A stretch of DNA of 48,153 nt from Candidatus Neomarinimicrobiota bacterium (lineage in GTDB: Bacteria > Fidelibacterota > Fidelibacteria > Fidelibacterales > Fidelibacteraceae). Where the stretch lies: NCBI GenBank assembly GCA_021157965.1, contig JAGGVO010000052.1:1-48153 (forward strand), written 5' to 3'. Shown here piece after piece: positions 1 through 10,200 of the stretch. Every line of letters begins with the position of its first letter. Position 1 is the first letter of the stretch. Position numbers and translations under genes: made by a program. A model generated the notes under the pieces. The model saw nothing but the letters and a program-made list of their open reading frames with translations, was not told the origin of the DNA and did no database searches.

Positions 1-61
1 GCCCGTATTCAATTAAGAGTTTCATTACATCCTCAATCATCGTACTTTTTTCCAGGCTCAT
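1..61 (-). CDS. 5' end of a leftward gene, possibly an IS256-type transposase (partial)
   Basis: Twenty codons from an ATG at 61 run leftward off the window edge without a stop. An AAAGGA ribosome-binding site lies six bases upstream of this ATG; a second in-frame ATG at 76 has no such site. The visible peptide begins MSLEKSTMIEDVMKLL, then IEYG. This resembles the start of mutator/IS256 transposases, which often open with a short acidic helix before the conserved transposase domain, but 20 residues are too few to be sure. It lies beside a broken propeller gene, which would fit an insertion. It could equally be any small helical protein. Confidence 0.35.
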   Translation of the reverse strand, partial: MSLEKSTMIEDVMKLLIEYG

Positions 62-107
62 TGTTTTTCCTTTCATTTGTGATTTACCTGAATTTGAAAA
101 ACTTTGA

Positions 108-290
108 GCCTTTTTACAGAAAGAAAATTACACTGCCGAAGCCGGCTCTTATTTAAGATGGAACGGACATAATTGGTATAGTGAATGGATTCCCAATCCA
201 GAAGGAAGAATAAACACCATCTGGGGATCGTCATCGGATAACGTATGGTTTGCGGGTGCATTAGTTCAGGCAGTGTTACCAATGTCCTGA
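108..290 (+). pseudogene. Remnant of a WGSSS-type beta-propeller protein gene
   Basis: Plus-strand reading from 108 to the stop at 288-290 is open but has no start codon or ribosome-binding site. It contains LRWNGHNWYSEW followed by INTIWGSSSDNVWFAG. That pair (W-G-W spacing, then IWGSSS-D-VW-AG) is the repeat signature of secreted beta-propeller proteins common in Bacteroidota relatives. Only about one repeat is left. After about base 262 the reading no longer looks like the family. No intact gene was found between 77 and 353, and the rest of that gap shows nothing I recognise. I infer a gene destroyed by insertion or deletion. Confidence 0.5.
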
Positions 291-353
291 CACAATAAAC
301 CAACCATGAACATGCCTGTCGCAACCCCATAAATCTATAAACTTATAAACGTC

Positions 354-944
354 TCAACGAAATAAAATGCTCAGCATTTCAATTTTATCCGCCAGGCTTC
401 CAATGCCCTCCTGTGTGGTCAAATCCGGATTGAAAGCAGGTTCAAGGCGCTGAATGTATGTCAGGCTACGGTCAAAATGCCCCTGATTGAACGCCGCCGA
501 AGCCAGGGTAACAAAAATCGTCTGATAGCTGATATTTCTGTTTCGGGAGAAAACCCATGAACTGTCCCTGGCTATTACTGCTTCACCCCGGGTCAGACAC
601 GAATCCCACTGTCCAAGAGCATGAAAGGCAAAGGTCATTCCGGCCAGTATCTCATCATATACCGTATCCAGTGTATCAGTGACATATAAACCGGTCCGGT
701 AATACGAAATGCTTTGGGATACCGAATCCAATTTGCCAAGACTCCACCCTGCCCCGTTCCAGCCATCGGAATAACCAGGCTGGTCCTCCACAGATTTTAT
801 AAACCAGCGCCGGGCTTCTGCATAATTCCCGCTGACATAATAATCCCAGCCATATTCAGAAAGATCCTCACCTGTCACTTCATAGGCTTTACGGCAGGCT
901 GTTAGTGAAGCCAGAACAGATAAGAGTATGATCCATTGTTTCAT
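354..944 (-). CDS. TPR-like outer-membrane or periplasmic lipoprotein
   Basis: A 196-residue protein starting at the ATG at 944, preceded by AGGAGG four to five bases upstream. The N-terminus is a lipoprotein signal: MKQW, a hydrophobic stretch, then the lipobox LTAC with the lipidated Cys at residue 17. The mature part is helical with TPR-like spacing (YYVSGNYAEARRWFIKSVEDQPG, split here as YYVSGNYAEARRW then FIKSVEDQPG; later AAFNQGHFDRSLTYI). TPR lipoproteins usually act as scaffolds. It begins eight bases after the stop of the giant surface-protein gene, so it is probably its operon partner. The reading frame is open upstream to 1070 but only inside the T9SS domain coding sequence, so I reject that longer start. 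No enzymatic motif is seen. Confidence 0.75.
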   Translation of the reverse strand: MKQWIILLSVLASLTACRKAYEVTGEDLSEYGWDYYVSGNYAEARRWFIKSVEDQPGYSDGWNGAGWSLGKLDSVSQSISYYRTGLYVTDTLDTVYDEILAGMTFAFHALGQWDSCLTRGEAVIARDSSWVFSRNRNISYQTIFVTLASAAFNQGHFDRSLTYIQRLEPAFNPDLTTQEGIGSLADKIEMLSILFR

Positions 945-952
945 GTGTCCTC

Positions 953-1225
953 CTACCGTATCAGTGTCATTTTCAGGGTTTTCATATAACCGGCACTGCT
1001 GACAAAACGGGTAATATACACCCCGCTGGCAACCTGTTTTCCTGCATCCGTCTGTCCGTTCCAACGCCATTCATACCGGCCGATATCGAGTCTGTCATGA
1101 ATCAGAGTGCTTATGAGCTGACCCCGAATATTATAAATATCACAGCGGATAATCTGATCAGGACCATCCTCAAAACCCACATCAAAAGTAAGGATGGTGG
1201 ATGGATTGAAAGGATTGGGATAATT
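953..1225 (-). other. Type IX secretion C-terminal sorting domain (coding part)
   Basis: The last ~90 codons of the giant gene encode the beta-sandwich tail: ELTGNYPNPFNPSTIL near its start, then an IYNIRGQL strand, a W-WNG turn, and SGVYITRF before the final basic strand. This tail directs passage through the type IX machinery across the outer membrane and is usually cleaved. No T9SS machinery gene (porU, porV, sprA and others) lies in this window. Confidence 0.85.
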
Positions 1226-4200
1226 TCCGGTCAGCTCCGTTATTTCCGGCACAATGATGGTTTTCTCTCCCAGACGGTATTCCCCCATATCCCGGGTCCA
1301 GGCTTTTAGTCCATTGTTCCGGTATAAGGTGGGAATTTCCTGCCACACCTCTCCCTTTTTGACATAAATAGCCTGGTTTTCACGGCCTTCTTTCAGGGTA
1401 AGAAGAATCGGTTCATCAAATGTTTCCCCGGGAATACCCAAACGATAAAGCATCTGATCCGATGTCTCTGAATTAAACGTGGAATCCACCAGAAGAAGAC
1501 TCATGTCACTCCCGGATGACCCTTTTTTTCCAAAGACGCTCAAATTCCCATCAGCACTCTGTCCGTTCCATGCTGATGAGGATTTTGTCATCACCACCGA
1601 TATGTGCCGGATAATCTCAGCCGTACCGGCATAGCCGTAAGAGAGGACTCTGAGTTCATGAGTACCGGCTGTCGGCTGATGTAAACGGGCTGTGTAGGTA
1701 TAAGGACTCAGAGCATTCAAGTTTACCGGCTCATCATCCACAAAAAACTCCACAGAATCAGCCATTCCCAGACTATCGTTGAGGATAAAATCAAAGTACT
1801 GATGAAAAACGGCATTCTGTACCACAGAGATGGAATATTTCCCTGTCGTCACCATTTCCACCATAAACCGGAGGATCACATCCTCTTCTCCCGGTATATT
1901 GGTTCGAATGAGCAGGGAATCGGATTGATATCCGTAATCCATCTGATCCGGATTCATTGTGGCTGAAATCGAATCCCGGACATTCCTGAGAATATTTCCG
2001 CCCATCTTTTCCAGTATTAACCAGTCCGGCTTATGAAGGCAATCCCATGTAAGGGGTTTGTATCCAACATTGTGGAAAATAAAGGTGGTATCATAATCCA
2101 TTCCCAGAATATAGGTCATGTTCAGAGTATCGGGGTCGACATGCATTCCGGGAGGATCCAGAGAAAAAGTGAAGGTATCTGTAGAAGCTGTGGTAAATGC
2201 CTTATCAGATGCTGTTACAAACCAGGAGACATTTCCTTCCATAGCATGAGGAAAATTCAAAGATTGAACCGGCAGGGAAAAAATCGTATCAGAAGTTACA
2301 AACAGCGTATCCAGGGAATCTGTCCGGCAGGAAAACCGGTAGGTCAGTACCGGATTGTCCACATCCACAGCTTTGCCCCAGCGGAAACGTACCGTATCCG
2401 GCCATGCTTTTGTTAACCTTTGATTGTCAGGAGGGTACAAAATGTCAAATGGAGCCGGCGGGTCATTAACCGGAAGCAATGTCACCTGAAAAGCACTTGT
2501 ATCCGATAAGGTTCGGTCCGACACAATCATTTGAATAGTTGCCACACCATACCAGTGTTCCTGAACCGGTATGATGATTTCATGATATCCCGTATCCAGA
2601 CCGGTTGCAGCAGTAAAAGCGGGAATCGCCGTCGTATCACTGAGAACCCGGACTCGAAGAGGATCGGCTTCCACATCGGTCAGATGGACCCACACTGCCA
2701 ATGTGCTGTCCTCGTACAAAGTTGTGTCGGGAATGGCAGCAATGAGGGGTTTGTCATTCGTGGGCGTAACTGTCAGTCTGAGGCTATCCTTCACGCTCTC
2801 CAGGCTGTCGTCCGTTGCGGTGATGTACATATCCACATCCCCGAAAAAATCCTTTGTGAGAAACAGAACCATTCGTGTTTGATACGATAACGGCAGGAAT
2901 CCGCCGGTACGGGGTTTTTCTTTGGTAATTTCATCCGCTTCTTTAATTCCGGAGGATATAAAAGCCGTGCCTTTTTGACGGCTCAGGAGTCCTGAAACAC
3001 CGTCTGTGCCTTTATCCCCCGATGCTGCCAGGAAATGGATTGAATCCACAGCATCGTCCCGGCTGAAAACCACGCTGAAACGGAGGCTGTCGGTCGCATC
3101 CATATCGTCGAAATAATTCTCAAGACGGTTTATCAGGGTATAATTTTGGGCATCTTCCGGAATGGTTTTATCCGGCAGGGGCAGAAGCACAAAAGGAGGA
3201 TCATTCAGGGACAAAACCGTCAGGCTGAATGCCAGGGTATCCTCCAGCCCCGTATGGTCCCGGATAGCCAGGCGAACAACATGTGTCCCTACATCTTCAT
3301 TATGAGTTTCCCACTGCAAAACGGCTGTTGTATCATTTTGCCGTGTCAATGTCATGTCTGATGGTCCCTCATCGATATACCAGTCAAGCTGTTCCGGTGC
3401 CAGGGTATGGCGGTTATTGTCGTCAGCACGGAGGGTCAGAAGCAATACCTGATCCTCAAAAATGCTGGTATCACCCTGAGTGCTGATAAAATCCGGGGCA
3501 GCCTGAATCAGGTATTGAAATTCATCCAGTCCCGGTGATTCCTGGACATTCCCGGCACTGTCCACGGCTGTTGTTTGGATTTCATACATTTCTTTATCAT
3601 TCAGGGCCTGTGGCGGCAAAGTGGGATAATACCAGTTCCCTGTATTGGGGACACGTCCCTGAACCCAAATCTCACCGGATTGCCAGGCAGCTCCATTCCA
3701 GTAAAACCCGTCACTGTCACGCCGTATAACCAGCCGGACGCACTTTACACCGGCCCCGTCATCACTGCACGATCCCCGGAGTGTATCGTGAAGAACATAG
3801 TGTGTGTCGTACACATAATCACTCACAACAGGTGACGACATCGGGGTCATATAGTCAAACATAATACCATCGGATGTTGAAATATCCGAGACATTCCCGG
3901 CAGTGTCAATTGCTCTCACAGAAAAGAAATAGCTTTCACCGTGCTGATAACCGCCATCTATGGTAAAATCCAGTTTAAAAGTATCCAGACCGGCAGATTC
4001 CCAGGACTGGGGTAAGGAAAATGCATCACTCTCCACACGCATATCATACCGTTGAATACCGCTATGATTGTCTGAAAAATCTTTCCAGGAAAAGCCGAAT
4101 GTTTGAAAGCGTGTATAATTAAGATCAAAATTCAGACTATCCATAACGGTTCCGGCTGACGGCGGAATCCTGTCCAGATAGACGGTTTCGGTGGCGCTTA

Positions 4201-7200
4201 CACTGGTGGTTCTGTTCCCGGCAATATCCTCGAGGGTTGCCCTGATTTGAATCGTTTTCCCGTCACCCGTGTTGAAACCGCTCAGATCATTGTTGAGAAT
4301 TTCATCCGTTATAGAGAATGTCTGGTCTGTAATATGGGGGATGGTCCGGATATTTCCCACAGTTTCCCAGGGATTGCCCCCCAGTTTCATCTCCAAAAAA
4401 GCCCGCCCGTTAATGAGAGAGGCATCTTCGGCAACAGGCACTATCACATCGATGGCGGTAGCCGATTGATTATAATAGCGGATATTTGGAGTCGATGCAT
4501 GAATCACATCTTCACCGACAACAGTCACCTGACTGATGGTGAAGGATGCCGGCGGTGTATTATCCACGAGGAGGGATTGATTTCCCGAGAGGATGTGTAC
4601 CGGATTCTCGGCCGGATCCGTCCCGGACAGGGTTACCACGGCATAACCGTCATTGTCACTTCCTGCCGGGATGGTTAATGCATAGGTAAAAAGGCTGTCC
4701 GACAAAGCGACCGGTGAAAGCAGTGCATTTAAAATATCATCATTGGTGCCTGTATAATTAATGGAAATGTGCGGATCTGATGCCATATTCTCAGAAAATT
4801 CAACCCGGATTGTCACGGCATCATTGGCTTTGACAAGGGTATCTGAATAAGTGATTACTGCTTCGGGAACCTCACGATCCAGAATGACATTGAGCACAGG
4901 ACTCAGTATCCCGGCATTTCCTGCCAAATCGGTCAAACGGGCCGTAAAGGATTTAGGTCCGTCCGGGGGAATCATATCCCCGTTCAGGGTGAAAGCATAG
5001 GTTCCGGCACTTACATCCGTCACATCCAAAGTGTGTGTCAAAAGCAAGGATGCATTCACATAGAGGGTAAGCACATCGCCTGAGACTGCGGATAAGTCAC
5101 TAAAATCCACTTCGAGGGTAAATGAATTACTTTCCTGCAGATTAATGTAGGAACCGGCTGAACAGACAGGAACCAGCGGTGCTGCAGGTTTATGGGCATC
5201 AATGGCGGGGCAGGCCGTGGCAGACGGCGGAGAATTGAAGGTATTACTCGTGTTGCCTGCCGAGTCAGCCAGGATCACCTGGAGCGGAACCTGCTCATTT
5301 TCTCCCCTGTCCGGATCCCCCTGAACCACTGTATAGACAGCCGTATATGAATTATTTCCATGATCGGTAAAACCGGTGGTAATCGTTTTTGTGTTTACCG
5401 TCAACGACGAAAGTACCAGGTTTGCTTCTTCTGCCCGGATAGTCACAGTAACCGAGTCTCCGATTTTCCGCCAGCCTGAAGAAGGTGAATAGGCTGCAGA
5501 AGTAATCACGGGACGGTTGGCATCCACAGAGGGTGTTAAAGATGGAGCCGGTGCGCTGGTATAGGCAGTATTCGTATTCCCGGCAGGATCTGAAAGGACA
5601 ATGCTTACAGGAATCTGGTCATTCATGCCCCGGTCCTGATCCCCCTCCTCAACGGTATATGTCACGATGTATGTCCCGTCCAAATTGTCTGTAAATCCTG
5701 TGACGGATTTTCCATTGATTGTGATGGCACTTTCCAGCAGCCCGGTTTCACCGGCTGAAAGAATCAGGTTTAGAGTTTCTCCGATTGACAGAATACCGCT
5801 TTGAGGGCTGAACCGGACACTGGAAATTGCAGGACGGGTGGCATCTACAGCAGGACAATTGGCTGCATCGGGAGCCGTGTCGTAGATTTGGCTGACATTT
5901 CCCACAGCATCCCGCAACTGAACACTTAACGGGAGCCGGTCTCCTTCTTCAATATCTGTATCCCCTTCCACAACAGTATAGCTCACCGTATAAGTATTAT
6001 CCAGGTTGTCGGTAAAGTTTGCGACTGCTTTTCCGTTCACTGTGATTGACTCTTCAAAAAGTCCCGTTTCTCCTGCATTAAACGTTAAAAGCACTACATC
6101 CCCGATTTTCCGCCAGCCTGAAGATGGAGAATAACTGACACTGTACACAACCGGCTTATTGGCATCAATGGCCGGAGATACGGTAGCCGAAGGAGATACG
6201 GTATATACTGAACTATAGTTTCCAGCAGCATCCGACAGTTGTATACTGACGGGAATGGTTTCATTTTCTGCAACATCCGTGTGTCCGGCAGCAATTGTGT
6301 AAAGCACGATATAACTTCCATCCCCCAGATCCGTAAAACCTGTAACTGAGTGATCATTGACCATTATGGAAACAGGCTGCAGGTTTGTTTCCGCTGTATT
6401 GATGGTCATGGAGATGGTCTCGCCGATTTTTCGCCATCCTGAAGCAGGCGAAAAGCTGACACCCGTAATCACCGGTTTATGGGCATCCACCGCCGGAGAT
6501 ACGGTTGCCGAAGGTGGATCTGAAAAAACGGCGCTTTCATTGCCGGCCGCATCTTTCATGGTTACACTCAGGGGAATCTCCTCATCTTCATCCACATCGG
6601 TATCCCCTTCGGAAATAGTATATACCACAGAATACCAGCCGGTCCCCAAATCTGTAAATCCGGTGACATTTTTCGAATTCACCCGGATGGTCCCGGCAGT
6701 GAGTCCCGTTTCATTGCCATTGATCAGCATCGTCACTGTTTCACCGATGGTATGATAGCCGGAAGTAGGATCAAAATTTACCTGAGTGATAACAGGCGCA
6801 TTGGCGTCGATAGCCGGACAGGCACCGGCCAGGGGTGACACCGTATATGCCGCACTTTCGTTTCCTGCCTCATCCATGAGTGTCACGCTGACGGGAATCC
6901 TTTCACTTTCGGCAATGTCGGTGTGACCTGAAGCTACAGTATAAACCACAGTATATGAACCGTCACCCATATCAGTAAATCCACTGACACTTTCACCGTT
7001 TACCGTAATAGTCCCCTCATTCAATCCACTTTCGCCGGCATGGATGGTCATCGTTACGGTTTCTCCGATTTTCCGCCAGCCTGAAGACGGACTGAAGCTG
7101 ACACCGGTCACCACGGGAGCCCCGGCATCAATGGCAGGTGTTGCCGTCGCCGGTGCTGCCAGGGTGTAGGCATCATTGGCATTGCCTGCGGCATCCTGTA

Positions 7201-10200
7201 ACACAATATTGACAGGTATTTGGTCGGATTCACCAATATTATCATCACCTGCTGAAACGGTATATGTAACAGAATATGTCCCGTTTTCAAGATCGGTAAA
7301 TGTTGATATTACATTTTTACCGTTCACGGTGAATGATGAAGCAGACAACCCGCTTTCACCCGCGTCCACGGTGAGGGTGAAATTGTCCCCGATTTTATGC
7401 CATCCGGATGAAGGATTATATGTCAGACTGCTGATAGATGGTTTATTGCCGTCAATGGCCGGACTCGCCGAGGCATCCGGGGATGTTGTATACGTTGAAT
7501 TCTGATTCCCTGCAGCATCCGAAAGGATAAAACTGACCGGAATTTGTGAAGATCCGGTCACATCATTATCACCTTCTGAAACGGTATAAATTGCAGAATA
7601 TGTTCCATCCAGATTGTCGGTAAATCCGGTAACTGCTTTCCCGTTGACCGTTCCGCTGATCTGTGTCAGCCCGGATTCACCGGCATTGAGTAAAATTGTG
7701 ATACTTTCCCCGATTTTCCGCCAACCGGAGGCCGGAGAAAATGCCAGGTTGCTGATTACAGGCACATGGGCATCCACAGCCGGGCAGGATCCGGCGACAG
7801 GTGAAACCGTATAGGGAGAATTCTCATTTCCCGCATCATCCACAAGCGTCACGCTGACAGGAATCCTTTCTGCATCTCCAATATCCGTATCTCCGGAAGC
7901 CACCGTATACACCACACTGTAAGAACCATCTCCCAGATCGGTAAATCCTGTTACCGCTTTTCCATTTACAGTGATGGCTTTGTTATTCAGTCCTGTCTCC
8001 CCGGCTGAAATGGTGAGGGTTATGCTTTCCCCAATTTTACGCCAGCCTGTTGATGGGCTAAAACTCAAACCGGTAATTACCGGTTTGTTGGCATCAATGG
8101 CGGGGGACAGGCTGGCCGAAGGTGAAGTGGTATAGGCCGTATTCTGATTTCCGGCATCATCCTGTATTGTAATGGAAATAGGAATCTGCTGTGTAGGGCC
8201 CCGGTCCGTATGCCCGTCCACAATGGTATATTGCACAGTATATGATCCGTCATTGTTATCCTGAAGAGTTGAACTGACATCTACATTGTTCACGGAAATT
8301 GCGGTGGCACTGAGACCGGATTCACCGGTTTGAAATGTCATCAGTATCACATCACCAATGGGCAGAATACCACTGTTCGGGGAGAAAGATACTGCCGTAA
8401 TGGCCGGTGAATTCCCATCAATACCGGGACACTGGGTAGAGGCAGGAGAACTTGTATAGGCATCGTTAATATTTCCCGCGGCATCCCGGAAAAGTACCCG
8501 GATCGGCACCGATTCATCTTCATCGATATCTTCATCGCCTTCAGAGATTGTATATTCGGCTGTATAGGTTCCATCACCGTTATCGGTCACCTGATCTGCA
8601 GCCTGTCCATTGATGGTAATCTCCTGAGTGATCAATCCACTCTCGCCAGCCTGAATGTTTAAACGAATTAAATCCCCCACTTTCAATAAACCGGTTCCCG
8701 GTGAAAAGGCAACGGATGAAACCACCGGTTTGCTGCCGTCAATAGCAGGACTGACATTTGCAGCCGGTGAAGTGGTAAATGCGGCGCTTACATTGCCTGC
8801 TATATCAGTAAGCTTTACACTTATTGGAATCTGCTGACTTTCCGTAATCGTTGCATGCCCCTCTACAACAGTATATGTTACCGTATATGTATTATCCAGA
8901 TGGTCGGTAAAATTTGTCACGGCAGCACCATTAACGGTAATGGCATTTTCCGTAAGATCAGGCTCACCTGCGACAAGGGTCATGGTAAAACTGTCCCCGA
9001 TTTTGTGCCACCCGGACGTAGGCGAAAAGACAACCGATGTGATAACGGGTTTATTGGCATCAATAGCCGGAGTAACATTGGGTAAGGGTGAAGAGGTAAA
9101 GGTATCGCTCAGGTTGCCGGCCTGGTCGGAGAGTTTCACTGAAATGGGAATTTGTTCATCCTCCGCCACATCATTATGACCCTCAATAATCGTATAAACC
9201 GCTGTATAGATTCCCCCTCCCTCATCGGTCATATTGGTCACATTCTGATTGTTCACCTGAATCTGGTTCCGGAGTAAATCGGTCTCTGTGGATGTTATCC
9301 GAAGGGTAATGGCATCTCCGATTTTATGATATCCGCTGGCAGGCACGAATGACACTCCGGTAATCACCGGTTTATTGGCATCGATGGCGGGGGACTGATC
9401 GGCAGAAGGCGATGTGGTATATGCCACATTGGTATTGCCTGCAGCATCTTCAAGCACGATGCTGATGGGTATTTGTTCATTTTCCCCAATATCAGAATCT
9501 CCCTCTTCAATGGTATATACAACGGCAGAAGCAGTCCCGGCGGTGACATTTTTCCCGTTGATCTGAACACTGTTGATAATAAGATCCGTATCATCACTGG
9601 CATTGATATTGAGGGTGATGCTTTCACCTACTTTCCGCCAGCCGGATGTCGGTGAAAAACTGACGCTGTTGATGAGGGGCGGGGTTTGGTCCCAGGTCAT
9701 CACCACTTCATCGGAATTGGACATGCCGGCTGAATCGGTAACCGTCAACCGAAGTGTATAATCGCCTTCCTGGCTGGCCCAGACGGTGGTTGTCGCCTTT
9801 GTGGCATCCCCAAAAACGATGGAGCCGGGTCCGGAAACCTTACTCCAGGCATAAAATTCAATGCCGATATTATCCGTGGAAGAACTCCCGTCAATATCGG
9901 CTGTATTTGCCGCGGAAAAATCATCACCGGCAATTGCCTGAGGTCCTTCTGTATCCCCTTCCTGCGTCAGGATAAAAGAATTTCCTCCGGTAATGCTCAG
10001 CACGGAAGACCTGGCATCCGATGAGTAGGCATTTCGGGTAAAACGGATGGTAACAATGGCAGTTTCACTACCCGACGCGGGATAAATGGATTCTATCCAG
10101 GTATCAGCAGGGTTTTTGGTGACCGTCCATCCTTCATCGGCTGTGATGGTAAAGGTAGTGGATGTAGCGGTTTCACTGACTACTTTACTGCCGGGACTCA

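Noticed and set aside
73-330. 85-codon open frame on the minus strand at the left edge
   Set aside because: It is antisense to the recognisable propeller remnant and has no motif or binding site.
945-1070. Longer N-terminus for the TPR lipoprotein
   Set aside because: The extension lies in the T9SS-domain coding sequence of the giant gene and would bury the lipobox; a good ribosome-binding site precedes the ATG at 944.
5201-9691. Regular ~321-base repeats that might suggest a CRISPR or satellite array
   Set aside because: The units are in one open reading frame, vary in sequence like protein domains, and have no spacer pattern.
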